From: Amycolatopsis camponoti
GTDB taxonomy: Bacteria > Actinomycetota > Actinomycetes > Mycobacteriales > Pseudonocardiaceae
Reading direction: 5' to 3'
Length of the DNA stretch: 64,000 nt
Assembly (NCBI RefSeq): GCF_902497555.1
Contig: NZ_CABVGP010000003.1
Span: forward strand, 1,922,001 to 1,986,000
Made by a program: the position numbers and the translations under genes
The notes under the pieces: model-generated
What the model was told of the DNA's origin: nothing
The model's input: only the letters and a program-made list of their open reading frames with translations
Databases searched by the model: none
Part shown: positions 17,935 through 26,397 of the stretch, piece by piece
Position numbering within the stretch: position 1 is the stretch's first letter
Layout: every line of letters starts with the position of its first letter

Positions 17935-18191
17935 CGGTCCGCGAAGTCCGGCGGCGCGTTCTCCAGGAGACTGGCCAGCATGGCCAGGATCGTGGTGGGC
18001 ACGACGTGGCCGCCGCCGGACAGGACCGGCCGGGCGGCCACGCGCGACCACATCAGCTCACCTTCGACGACTGCGGTCATTTCGGCGAAGTGACGGCGCT
18101 GGGGCGCCGGCCGGAACAGGTACGAGATGAGGTCCTCGGTGTAGCGGTCCTTGCGCTCCCAGCGGTACCGGAACATGTTGACGGTGAGCAC
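17916..18191 (-). CDS. Hypothetical protein, start uncertain
   Basis: Not recognised. The reading frame (MFRYRWERKDRYTEDLISYL ... PDFADRYAVAK) has almost only G or C in third positions and natural composition, so it is coding. Coding-like usage runs on upstream to about 18265, but no ATG/GTG lies there. The GTG at 18191 (VLTVNMFRYR) or the ATG at 18176 are the only usual starts, and neither has a clear ribosome site. The gene may be 5'-truncated or may use a rarer start. Soluble, about 91 aa; overlaps the rmlD stop by 19 bp, convergent. Confidence 0.5.
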   Translation of the reverse strand: MLTVNMFRYRWERKDRYTEDLISYLFRPAPQRRHFAEMTAVVEGELMWSRVAARPVLSGGGHVVPTTILAMLASLLENAPPDFADRYAVAK

Positions 18192-18376
18192 GTTCGGGTT
18201 CCGCCGGGTCCGGTCGGCCTCGTCGGCGCGCCGCAGGATCCGTACGTCTCGGGGCGCCCGGCCTTCGTTACCGGATCGGGCGGCCCGATACCGGTCCGTT
18301 GCGCCGGGTCGGCTTGGACCGAGCGCGGGTGCGGAGCGGACCGTGGTTCTCGCAGGTCCCGGAGAACGGAGTCGCG

Positions 18377-18517
18377 ATGCTGGTGACGATGCGGTTGAGC
18401 ACCGTGACGAAGATCGTGGCCGTGGCCGTGCTGGTGACGTTCCTCGCCACGCTGCTGCTGGTGGGCGGCGACGCCGCCGCGCCGGATCCGCGGGCGGACC
18501 GGTCAGTGGCGGCCTGA
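18377..18517 (+). CDS. Small single-pass membrane protein, 46 aa
   Basis: Short ORF starting MLVTMRLSTV with a hydrophobic helix at about residues 11-31 (IVAVAVLVTFLATLLLVGG) and a short polar tail. A GGAG ribosome site lies 6 nt before the ATG. Third positions are G/C rich. Function unknown. The end overlaps the convergent glycosyltransferase by 15 bp. Confidence 0.5.
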   Translation: MLVTMRLSTVTKIVAVAVLVTFLATLLLVGGDAAAPDPRADRSVAA

Positions 18518-19588
18518 GGCCAGCCGGTACGCGCCGACCGTCAGCTCGGCGCACGTGCGCCACGTGAAGTTCGCCGCGTGCGCTCGCCTCGATGCCGACG
18601 TCGCCACCGCGTGCGGGTCCGTGATCGCCGTCCTCAGCGCCTCCGCCAAGCCGTCCACGTCGCCGTACGGGACCAGGCTCGCGCAGTCGCCCGCCACCTC
18701 GCGCAACGCCGGGATGTCGGTGCACACCACCGGGACGTCCGACGCCATCGCCTCCAGCACCGGCAGGCCGAAGCCCTCGTCACGGGACGGCAGCACCAGT
18801 GCCGACGCGCCCGCGACCACCGTGCGCAGGTCCACATCGGACAGATAGCCGGTCTGCGACAGCCGGGGGCCGCGCGGGAACGGGCCCGGGCCGGCGAACA
18901 CCAGGTCCGGCAGGTCCGGCGCCGCGTCGTGGGTGCGGGTCAGCCAGTCGAGGCCCTTGCGCGGGCCCGCGGCTCCGGCGAACAGCAGGTACCGGGCGGG
19001 CAAGCCGAGACGCGCGCGCCGCTCGTCGTCCGGGGGACGTGCCGTGAACCACGCCGGGTTGACGCCCAGCGGGGTCACCACGATCTTGTCGCGGGAGACG
19101 TCCAGGCGCTCCGCCACCGCGTCCGCGACCGCCGCCGTCGGGGTGCAGATCACGTTCGCCCGGCGCGCGCCGCGACGGACCAGCTCCGGCAGGCCGCGGT
19201 CGCTCGGCGCCAGCTCCGCCGGGTTGTCGAAGAAGGCCAGGTCGTGGATCGTCACCACGCCGGCCGCGCGGAGGCGGCCCGGCAGCACGAAGTTCGTGCC
19301 GTGCACGACATCCGTCGGCCCGGCGAACAGCTCCACCGCCGGGAAGTCCGACCGCGTCCACGCCGCCCGCAGCAGCCGCGCCGCCACCGGGATCCCGCGG
19401 GCCCGCGCGCCGTACGGGAGCACGTGCCGCAGCCTTCGCCAGCCGCGCAGCGTGAACGCCACCGCGCGCGTGTCCACCTCGGGGATCGACACCAGCTCTT
19501 CGATCAGCGCCGAGGTGTACCGGCCGATCCCGGTGCGCGCGCCGAGCAGCGGGGTGCCGTCGAGGAGAACGCTCAGGGACCTAGCCAC
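18503..19588 (-). CDS. Family 4 glycosyltransferase
   Basis: 361-aa GT-B enzyme of the GT4 class. The N-terminal acceptor domain has GIGRYTSALIEEL and TIHDLAFF; the C-terminal nucleotide-sugar domain has LLFAGAAGPRKGLDW and the conserved RDEGFGLPVLEAMASDVPVV (EX7E). GTG start. It overlaps the upstream GT2-GT4 gene by 8 bp, so the two are translationally coupled. Probable role in envelope or extracellular polysaccharide assembly; sugar donor unknown. Confidence 0.88.
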   Translation of the reverse strand: MARSLSVLLDGTPLLGARTGIGRYTSALIEELVSIPEVDTRAVAFTLRGWRRLRHVLPYGARARGIPVAARLLRAAWTRSDFPAVELFAGPTDVVHGTNFVLPGRLRAAGVVTIHDLAFFDNPAELAPSDRGLPELVRRGARRANVICTPTAAVADAVAERLDVSRDKIVVTPLGVNPAWFTARPPDDERRARLGLPARYLLFAGAAGPRKGLDWLTRTHDAAPDLPDLVFAGPGPFPRGPRLSQTGYLSDVDLRTVVAGASALVLPSRDEGFGLPVLEAMASDVPVVCTDIPALREVAGDCASLVPYGDVDGLAEALRTAITDPHAVATSASRRAHAANFTWRTCAELTVGAYRLASGRH

Positions 19589-22082
19589 GACGGAGCCGTT
19601 GCTTCGCGACCTTGAGCACCCGGCCGCCGACGCGCCGCGCCAGCTCGCCCGCGCCGCCGGCCGCGAGGTACTCCCGGACCAGGTCGACGTCGCGGCGCAC
19701 CATCGCGCGGCCGCGCACGGCCGGCGTCGTCACCAGGTCCGCGGACCCGGGCAGCCGGTCGGCCGCCGGGCGCGGGTCGCGGCAGAACTCCACCAGCGGC
19801 TTCAGCGCCTCCGGCCAGGTGTAGCGCTGCGCGACGACGGCGATCCGCTCGACGCAGCCCGCGGCGAACTCCTCGTTGTACAAACACTTTTCGAGCGCTT
19901 CGGCCAGCGCGTCGGCGTCCTCGGCCGGGACGACGACGCCCAGCCGTTCCGCCCGCACGAGGTCGGCGAACGAGTCGCCGTCGGTCGTCACGATCGGCAG
20001 CCCGGCCCACAGGTAGTCGAGCACCCGGGTGCGGAACGCGAACGTCGTCTCGACGTGCTCGTAGTGCGTGGTGACGCCGCAGTTCGCGTCGAGCAGCCAG
20101 TTCTGGCGCTCGTGGTAGGGCACCCACTGCTCGTTGAAGTAGACGTGCTTGTCCGTCAGCCCCAGCGAATCCGCCAGCCGCATCGTCCGCGTGCCGATGT
20201 CCATCTCGGCGACCTCGGGGTTCGGGTGCTTCATACCGAGGAAGACCAGCCGGACGTCGCCGCGGCGACGGCGGAGCGTGTCGATCGCGCGGACCAGCGT
20301 CAGCGGGTCGAACCAGCTGTACACCCCGCCTGCCCAGAGCACGACGTGGTCGGTGCCGCCGAGGCCCAGCGACGACCGGAGCCCGGGGCCGGTCCGCGTC
20401 GGCGCCTCCGTCGACAGTCCGAAGGGGACGACCGCGAGCAGCGACTGCGTCGTCGGGTCGGCGTCGTAGAGCCGCGGGGACAGCCGGCCGAGCGCGGCCA
20501 GGTGGCCGAGCCAGAGGTGCCGCTGCCGCTCGGACGCGCAGAGGAAGAAGTCGCCGCGCTCGATCTGGGCGTCCAGGACCCGCGTGACGCCGGCGAGGTC
20601 GGCCGCGCGCTTGTCGTCGGCGACGCCCTTGCCCTGCTCCAGCAGTTCGAGGTGCATCGGGTCGTAGAGGTCGGCGACGACGATCTTGCCGCTGTGCTCC
20701 TTCTTCAGCGACGGCGCGAGCTCGAGCACGTGACCCTGCAGCACGACGACGTCGGCCCAGGCGATCGGCGCCTCCAGCTCGCGGTGCTTGCCGGCGCTGA
20801 TGCGGAACGGCGCGGGCGGCGGCGTCGCGAGGGGGTTGGTGGTGACGAGGTGGACGTCGTGCTCGGCGGACAGCGCCAGCGCGATGTTCCAGGCACGGAT
20901 CGCCGGGCCGGCCATCCGCTCGGTGAGCGCGTCGCCGGTGATCACGAGGATCTTGCGACGCTGCCCGAAAGCCTTTTCGATGCCGAACGCCTCGACGAGG
21001 ATGTCGTGCGCGGCGAGGTAGCGCGGCAGCGGGTAGGCGGGCTCCAACGCCTTGCGCAGCAAGGGAAGCAGGTCGGCGTCGGTGCGGACGCGAGCGGCCT
21101 GCTCGACCGCACGCGACTCCGCCAGCGACGGCAGCTGCTCGACGAACTGGTCGATCGCCAGGATCCCGGCGAGCGTGGTGCGGGGGATCGCGACGTCGCC
21201 GGATTCGATCGGGCCGACGCCCTGTTCGAGGTCCAGCTGAGTGGCGTCCAGCTCGCCGCGGGCGGTGGCCCGGCGCACGGCCAGCGCGAGCGCCGCCGGC
21301 AGCGCGCGGACCAGGGTCTCGTCGGAGAGGTTCTTGTAGAGCGCGGCGAGGGCGTTGCGCTCCAGGAGGAAGGTCTCGCGGCCGGTCTCCGGCGCGTCGA
21401 CCGCGGCCATCGTGCCGTGGTGGCGGTGATAGGTCAGCGACTCCGGCACGTACCGGACGCGCCAGCCGCGGAGGTTCAGCCGCCAGCCGAGGTCGACGTC
21501 CTCGTAGAACATGAAGAACCGCTCGTCGAAGCCGTCGAGCTCGGCGAACACGGCCGTGCGGACGAACATCGCCGAACCGGTGCCGAACAGGACGTCCTTC
21601 GCGACCTCGTGCTCGGCGGCCGGGACGTCGGCCAGCGGCGAACCCGCGTGGCGCTTGTAGCCCATGCCGAACCAGGTCAGGCCGCCGTCGACGAAGTCGG
21701 TGCCGGTGCCCTCCCAGTCGAGGACCTTGCTGGCGACGGCGGCCACGCGGGGTTGCGCGCGCAGCTCGGCGACCGCGGCGGAGACCCAGCCGGGCGCCGG
21801 GCGGGCGTCGTTGTTGAGGAAGCCGAGGACCGTGCCCTTCGCGTGCTTCGCGCCGAGGTTGCAGCCGCCGGCGAAGCCGGTGTTGCGGCCGGCCTCGATG
21901 ACGCGGGCCTGGGGGACGGCTTCGCGGATGCGCGCGGCTTCGTCGGAGTTGTCGACGCAGATCAGCTCGAGCTCGGGGTAGTCGTGCTCGGCGAGCGCGC
22001 GCAGGCAGGTGATCGTGTCGTCGGCGCCGTGGTAATTGACCACGATCACCGAGACGAGCGGTTGCGGTGCCCCCTGCGCCAA
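19581..22082 (-). CDS. Two-domain glycosyltransferase, GT2 fused to GT4
   Basis: 833 aa. Residues about 8-240 form a GT2 domain (VSVIVVNYHG, NTGFAGGCNLG, LNNDARPAPGW, FFMFYEDVDLGWRL). Residues about 375-790 form a GT4-like GT-B domain (VITGDALTERMAGPAIRAWN, VLWAGGVYSWFDPLTLV, GLPIVTTDGDSFADLV). It could add two successive sugars. TTG start with AAGGAG 6 nt upstream, a convincing case of a rare start. Followed by an 8-bp overlap with the GT4 gene at 18503. Confidence 0.88.
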   Translation of the reverse strand: MAQGAPQPLVSVIVVNYHGADDTITCLRALAEHDYPELELICVDNSDEAARIREAVPQARVIEAGRNTGFAGGCNLGAKHAKGTVLGFLNNDARPAPGWVSAAVAELRAQPRVAAVASKVLDWEGTGTDFVDGGLTWFGMGYKRHAGSPLADVPAAEHEVAKDVLFGTGSAMFVRTAVFAELDGFDERFFMFYEDVDLGWRLNLRGWRVRYVPESLTYHRHHGTMAAVDAPETGRETFLLERNALAALYKNLSDETLVRALPAALALAVRRATARGELDATQLDLEQGVGPIESGDVAIPRTTLAGILAIDQFVEQLPSLAESRAVEQAARVRTDADLLPLLRKALEPAYPLPRYLAAHDILVEAFGIEKAFGQRRKILVITGDALTERMAGPAIRAWNIALALSAEHDVHLVTTNPLATPPPAPFRISAGKHRELEAPIAWADVVVLQGHVLELAPSLKKEHSGKIVVADLYDPMHLELLEQGKGVADDKRAADLAGVTRVLDAQIERGDFFLCASERQRHLWLGHLAALGRLSPRLYDADPTTQSLLAVVPFGLSTEAPTRTGPGLRSSLGLGGTDHVVLWAGGVYSWFDPLTLVRAIDTLRRRRGDVRLVFLGMKHPNPEVAEMDIGTRTMRLADSLGLTDKHVYFNEQWVPYHERQNWLLDANCGVTTHYEHVETTFAFRTRVLDYLWAGLPIVTTDGDSFADLVRAERLGVVVPAEDADALAEALEKCLYNEEFAAGCVERIAVVAQRYTWPEALKPLVEFCRDPRPAADRLPGSADLVTTPAVRGRAMVRRDVDLVREYLAAGGAGELARRVGGRVLKVAKQRLRRG

Positions 22083-22113
22083 AGCCTGCTCCTTCGTCGG
22101 GATGAGCGCCAGC

Positions 22114-23040
22114 TTAAAGGCCAGCCCAAGCCTCCCAGACCGCGCCTCGGCCGAGTGCCGCGCGACGGCCGATCTTGCGGCGGGCCGCGAGCGTCGCGGG
22201 CAGCCTGACCACCACCTCGGCCAGCACCCGGCAGCGCAGCCCGAAGCGGAAGTTCGGGGCGGCCGGACGGCCCGGCCGCAGCGGCAGTACCGCTGTCAAC
22301 ACGGCGAACCTGACCAGCTGGTTCACCGCGACCCCGCGGGGTGCGCAGCGCAGCAGCATGAGCAGCCGGTTGCGCTCGTTCCAACGGTGGAACAGCGGCG
22401 AACCCAGCTCGCTGCTGACGCCGTGGGCGTGCCGGACGCGGGCGTCGGGCGCGGCGATGACGTCCCAGCCGGCCAGCCGCAGCCGCCAGGCCGTGTCGGT
22501 GTCCTCGTAGTAGCAGAAGAACCCGGCCGGGACGCCGCGCACGCTCTTCAGCACGTCCGTCCGCAGGAGCGCCGCGCCGCCGCAGAAGCCGAACACCTCG
22601 GCGGTGGGCTCGGTGAGGTCGGCGCCGTGGCCGTCGGTGGTCAGGCGGACCCCGGCGGACTGCGTCGCGCCGTCCGGCCGCACGAGCCGTGACGTCGCCG
22701 CGCCGGCCAAAGGCGCTTTTTCCAGGGTGTCTTCGAGTGTCGCCAGCCAGTCCGGCTCGGGTTCGGCGTCGTCGTTCAGCCACGCCATCAGCGGGGTCTC
22801 GACGCGCTTCGCGGCGACGGCGAGCGCGCCCGCGTAACCCGTGTTGCGCGGCAGGCGAATTACTTGCGGGTGCGAAGGATGGGCCGCGAGCAGGGCGGCG
22901 GTGCCGTCGTCGGAGGCGTTGTCCACCACGAGCGTCCGATGTGGACGCGTCTGCGCGGCGAGCGCGTCGAGGCAGGCGGTGACGTGCCCGGCACCCCGCC
23001 AGGTCACGACGACCACCGTAGTGGCGGGATTCGCGGTCAC
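22114..23040 (-). CDS. Family 2 glycosyltransferase
   Basis: 308-aa GT-A enzyme. TTVVVVTWRGAGHV opens the fold, NTGYAGALAVA and WLNDDAEPEPDW contain the donor and metal-binding Asp residues, and FFCYYEDTDTAWRLRLAGW is the acceptor-site segment typical of rhamnosyltransferase-like GT2 enzymes. GTG 23040 is chosen over GTG 23049: TATTGT (complement of 23048-23053) lies 7 nt before it. It is first in a three-gene glycosyltransferase run and is divergent from another glycosyltransferase, 18 bp start to start. Confidence 0.87.
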   Translation of the reverse strand: MTANPATTVVVVTWRGAGHVTACLDALAAQTRPHRTLVVDNASDDGTAALLAAHPSHPQVIRLPRNTGYAGALAVAAKRVETPLMAWLNDDAEPEPDWLATLEDTLEKAPLAGAATSRLVRPDGATQSAGVRLTTDGHGADLTEPTAEVFGFCGGAALLRTDVLKSVRGVPAGFFCYYEDTDTAWRLRLAGWDVIAAPDARVRHAHGVSSELGSPLFHRWNERNRLLMLLRCAPRGVAVNQLVRFAVLTAVLPLRPGRPAAPNFRFGLRCRVLAEVVVRLPATLAARRKIGRRAALGRGAVWEAWAGL

Positions 23041-23046
23041 GTCCCG

Positions 23047-23053
23047 CACAATA
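23047..23053. promoter_or_regulatory. Overlapping divergent -10 elements
   Basis: The heptamer CACAATA serves both strands: CACAAT (23047-23052) ends 6 nt before GTG 23059 on +, and TATTGT (complement of 23048-23053) ends 7 nt before GTG 23040 on -. With only 18 bp between start codons, both genes must be leaderless or use promoters inside the other gene. Confidence 0.6.
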
Positions 23054-23058
23054 GCCGC

Positions 23059-24135
23059 GTGCCCGAACTGGTCGTGCTCGCCGAGCAGCTCCTCGCGCCC
23101 GTGCCCGGTGGCACCGGGCGCTACACGGCCGAGCTCCTGCCCGCGCTCGCGAAGACCGCGCCGCCGGGCTGGACGGTGTCCAGCGTGGTCGCGCGGCACG
23201 CCGACGTCGGCGCGGCCCGGCTCGAGGGCGTCGACGGGCCGCGGGCGCTGCGGATCCCGCCGCGGGCGCTGATCGGCCTCTGGCAGCTGGGGTTTCCGTG
23301 GTGGCCGGGCGGCGACGCGGTGCACGCGCCGACGCCGTTCGCGCCGCCGCGTGCACCGGCCGGAAAGACGTTGAGCGTGACCGTGCACGACACCGTGCCG
23401 TGGACCCACCCCGAGACGCTCACCGCGCGCGGGGTCAGCTGGCACCGGTCGATGATCGCGCGCGCGGCGCGGCGCGCGTCCGGGCTGGTCGTGCCGACGC
23501 GGGCGGTCGCCGACGAGCTGGCGGTGCTGATCGACGTCGACGTCCCGGTGCGCGTGGTCCCGCACGGGGTGCGGGTCCCGACCGGGTCCGCGCCTCTCGA
23601 CCTGCCGCCGGAGTACGTGCTGGCCGTCGGGACGATCGAGCCGCGCAAGGGGATCGACGTGCTGGTCGACGCGGTCGCGGCGCTCGAAGACACGGTGCTC
23701 GTGCTGGCCGGGCAGCCGGGCTGGGGCGGCGTCGACCCGGTGGCGCTGGCCGCCGAGCGCGGCCTTCCGGCGGACCGGCTGCGGATGCTGGGGAAGGTGT
23801 CGGACGCCGAGCTGGCGACGGTGCTGCGGCGGGCGAGCGTGCTGGCCGTGCCGAGCCTCGACGAGGGGTTCGGGCTGGGCCTGCTGGAGGCGATGGCGGC
23901 GGGGATCCCGGTGGTGCACACCGACGCGCCGGCGCTGGCCGAGGTGGCGGGCGGCGCGGGGATCATGGTCCCGCGCGGCGACGCGGCGGCGCTGGCAGCC
24001 GCGTTGCGAGAGGTGCTGAGCTCACCCTCCGTGGCGGCCGACCTCACTCGTTCGGGGAGGGAGCGGGCACGCGCGTTCACCTGGCGCCGCGCGGCCGAAG
24101 CCGTCTGGGCGATTCACACGCGGGCTCACACCTGA
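23059..24135 (+). CDS. Family 4 glycosyltransferase
   Basis: 358-aa GT-B enzyme. VPGGTGRYTAELLPAL near the N terminus, VHDTVPWTHPE, LAVGTIEPRKGIDVLVDAV and LDEGFGLGLLEAMAAGIPVVH (EX7E) mark the GT4 mannosyltransferase-like class. The GTG start has no Shine-Dalgarno sequence but a -10-like CACAAT 6 nt upstream. The frame runs open 195 bp further upstream, which is shadow coding over the divergent gene. Forms a set with 24189 and wbbL on the + strand. Confidence 0.88.
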   Translation: MPELVVLAEQLLAPVPGGTGRYTAELLPALAKTAPPGWTVSSVVARHADVGAARLEGVDGPRALRIPPRALIGLWQLGFPWWPGGDAVHAPTPFAPPRAPAGKTLSVTVHDTVPWTHPETLTARGVSWHRSMIARAARRASGLVVPTRAVADELAVLIDVDVPVRVVPHGVRVPTGSAPLDLPPEYVLAVGTIEPRKGIDVLVDAVAALEDTVLVLAGQPGWGGVDPVALAAERGLPADRLRMLGKVSDAELATVLRRASVLAVPSLDEGFGLGLLEAMAAGIPVVHTDAPALAEVAGGAGIMVPRGDAAALAAALREVLSSPSVAADLTRSGRERARAFTWRRAAEAVWAIHTRAHT

Positions 24136-24188
24136 CCGGTTTGCCAGTTCCCCACCATGACGCAGGGTCGCCGCCGTACCCTGCAGGG

Positions 24189-25337
24189 GTGAGCGATGAG
24201 CCCCGGGTCCTGATCGACGCCACCGCGGTTCCCGCGGACCGCGGCGGGGTCGGCCGGTACGTGGACTCGCTCGTCGCCGCGCTCGACGCGGACGGGGCGC
24301 GGATCACCGTCGTCTGCCAGCCCCGGGACCTGCAGCTTTACGATCGGCTGGCGCCGCGCTCGCGGGTCGTGCCCGCTTCGCCGTCGACGACCACCCGCAC
24401 CGCGCGGCTGACCTGGGAACAGGCGACCCTGCCCCGGCTGGTGCGCCGCCTCGGCGCGGACGTCGTCCACTCGCCGCACTACACGATGCCGCTGGCCACG
24501 TCGGCGGCATCGGTCGTCACGCTCCACGACGCGACGTTCTTCACCGACGCCGTGCTGCACTCGTCGGTGAAGGCCCGGTTCTTCCGCGCGTGGACGGCGA
24601 CAGCGCTCCGGCGCGCGACGCTGTGCGTGGTGCCGTCGGCGGCGACGGCCGCGGAGCTGGCCCGCGTCGGCCCGGTGCGGCACGCTTCGCTGGAAGTCAT
24701 TCACCACGGCGTCGACACCGAGCGCTTTCACCCGCCGTCACCGTCGGAGGTGGCGGCCGCCCGATCGGCGGTCGGGCTCGGGCGCACGCCGTACGTGGCG
24801 TTCCTCGGGGCGTTGGAGCCGCGCAAGAACGTGCCGGCGCTGATCCGCGGGTTCGCGCGGGCGGTGGCCGGGCAGCGGGACGCGCCGGCGTTGGTGCTGG
24901 CCGGCCAGCCCGGGTGGGACACACAGGTGGAGCGGGCGCTGGACGCCGTCCCGCATCGGCTTCGGGTGATCCGGGCAGGATATCTGCCCTTCGGGACGCT
25001 GGCCGGGTTCCTCGGCGGGGCTTCGCTGGTGGCTTATCCGTCGCTGGGCGAGGGTTTCGGCCTGCCGGTGCTGGAGGCGATGGCGTGCGGCGCCTGCGTG
25101 CTGACGACCCGGCGGCTGTCGCTGCCGGAGGTCGGCGGCGACGCGGTGGCGTACTGCGGCGTCGGCGCGGGCGACGTGGCGGCGGCGATCGAGGAGCTGC
25201 TGGCCGACCCGGGCCGCCGAGCCGAGCTGGCGACGGCGGCCCAGCAGCGCGCGAAGGAGTTTTCCTGGGCCACCACCGCGGAGCGGCACCGCGAGGCGTA
25301 CGCAAAGGCCTGGTCCCGCCACCTCCGCACCCGCTGA
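24189..25337 (+). CDS. Family 4 glycosyltransferase
   Basis: 382-aa GT-B enzyme with RGGVGRYVDSLVAAL, TLHDATFF, FLGALEPRKNVPALIRGF and LGEGFGLPVLEAMACGACVL. Similar in layout to the preceding gene and to 18503, so these are probably paralogues. GTG 24189 follows TACCCT by 6 nt, without a ribosome site. A 21-bp repeat array begins 1 bp after the stop codon and could act as its 3' end. Confidence 0.87.
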   Translation: MSDEPRVLIDATAVPADRGGVGRYVDSLVAALDADGARITVVCQPRDLQLYDRLAPRSRVVPASPSTTTRTARLTWEQATLPRLVRRLGADVVHSPHYTMPLATSAASVVTLHDATFFTDAVLHSSVKARFFRAWTATALRRATLCVVPSAATAAELARVGPVRHASLEVIHHGVDTERFHPPSPSEVAAARSAVGLGRTPYVAFLGALEPRKNVPALIRGFARAVAGQRDAPALVLAGQPGWDTQVERALDAVPHRLRVIRAGYLPFGTLAGFLGGASLVAYPSLGEGFGLPVLEAMACGACVLTTRRLSLPEVGGDAVAYCGVGAGDVAAAIEELLADPGRRAELATAAQQRAKEFSWATTAERHREAYAKAWSRHLRTR

Positions 25338-25338
25338 A

Positions 25339-25489
25339 CCCGTGATCCGAGAGTCGACACGCGTGATTGAAGGGTCGACACGCGTGATTGGAGGGTCGAC
25401 ACGGCAAAACGCGGCCCCGCGCGGTGTGTCGACTCCCCAAACACGCGTGTCGGCTTCCTGATCACGCGTGTCGGCGGTTCCGTCACGCG
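25339..25489. repeat. Array A: six 21-bp modules, three direct then three inverted
   Basis: Units at 25339, 25360 and 25381 read forward (consensus CGCGTGAT...GGGTCGACA). Units at 25427, 25448 and 25469 are the reverse complement form. Every unit is exactly 21 bp, and a 25-bp GC-rich centre (25402-25426) separates the arms. The outer 6-7 bp of each unit are conserved and the middle 7-9 bp vary. Unit junctions in each arm make CACGCGTG. The arms can pair into a long imperfect hairpin directly after the glycosyltransferase stop. Not CRISPR: no constant repeat with unrelated spacers. Confidence 0.9.
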
Positions 25490-25536
25490 GTGCGGGGTGG
25501 CGGGGTCGCGTTGGGTGACCGGTGGACAATGGCCGG

Positions 25537-26397
25537 GTGACTGAGCACCCCCGCTATGGCGACGAAGTCGGCGTCGTGACCGTGACCTACTTCTCCGAGG
25601 ACACCATCGAGCGGTTCCTCGACACCCTCGAGAAGGCCACCGAGCGCGAGGTCAAGGTGGTCGTCGCGGACAACGCGTCCGTCGAAGGCGCCCTCGAAGA
25701 GGTCGCGAAGAAGCGTAAGAACGTGCAGCTGCTCAGCATCGGGGAGAACGTCGGCTACGGGACCGCCGCCAACCGGGGCGTCGCCGAGCTGGACGACCGG
25801 TACGGCTGGGTCGTCGTCGTCAACCCGGACCTCGAATGGGAGCCCGGCTCGCTCGACGCCCTCCTCGACGTCGCGGGCCGGTGGCCGCGCGGGGGTGCCT
25901 TCGGGCCGCTCATCAAGGACCTCGACGGCACCGTCTACCCCTCGGCGCGGCTGCTGCCGTCGTTCGGGCGCGGCATCGGGCACGCCGCCTTCGCGAAGGT
26001 CTGGCCGGGCAACCCCTGGACGAAGCAGTACCGCCAGGAGACCGGCACGCCGGTCGAGCGCACGTCGGGCTGGCTGTCCGGCTCGTGCCAGCTCATCCGC
26101 CGGGAGGCGTTCGACTCCGTCGGCGGCTTCGACACGCGCTACTTCATGTACTTCGAGGACGTCGACCTCGGCGACCGGCTGGCGAAGGCCGGCTGGCTGA
26201 ACGTCTACGCGCCGTCCGCGAGCGTCACCCACGAAGGTGGGCACTCGACCTCGCAGGCGTCGAAGAAGATGCTCAAGGCCCACCACGACAGCGCTTACCG
26301 CTACCTCGCCGACCGCCACCCGGGCCTCGCCTGGAAGCCGGTGCTGGCCGCCGTGAAGCTCGGGCTGGCGGTCAGGCTGAAGCTCGAGACCCGCTAG
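25537..26397 (+). CDS. wbbL: WbbL-like rhamnosyltransferase (GT2)
   Basis: 286-aa GT2 enzyme that in mycobacteria adds L-rhamnose from dTDP-Rha to decaprenyl-PP-GlcNAc, forming the linker between peptidoglycan and arabinogalactan. VGVVTVTYFSEDTIERFLDT, ADNASVEG, NVGYGTAANRG, VVVNPDLEWEPGS and YFMYFEDVDLGDRL match that family. It is followed by manB as in M. tuberculosis (Rv3265c-Rv3264c). GTG 25537 is 6 nt after GACAAT; GTG 25522 is an alternative giving 5 more residues. Shares a CTAG stop overlap with the convergent 26394 gene. Confidence 0.88.
   Translation: MTEHPRYGDEVGVVTVTYFSEDTIERFLDTLEKATEREVKVVVADNASVEGALEEVAKKRKNVQLLSIGENVGYGTAANRGVAELDDRYGWVVVVNPDLEWEPGSLDALLDVAGRWPRGGAFGPLIKDLDGTVYPSARLLPSFGRGIGHAAFAKVWPGNPWTKQYRQETGTPVERTSGWLSGSCQLIRREAFDSVGGFDTRYFMYFEDVDLGDRLAKAGWLNVYAPSASVTHEGGHSTSQASKKMLKAHHDSAYRYLADRHPGLAWKPVLAAVKLGLAVRLKLETR

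Noticed and set aside
25339..25489. CRISPR array
   Set aside because: Units are contiguous, all 21 bp, with partly conserved content throughout and two orientations. There are no unrelated spacers and no cas genes.
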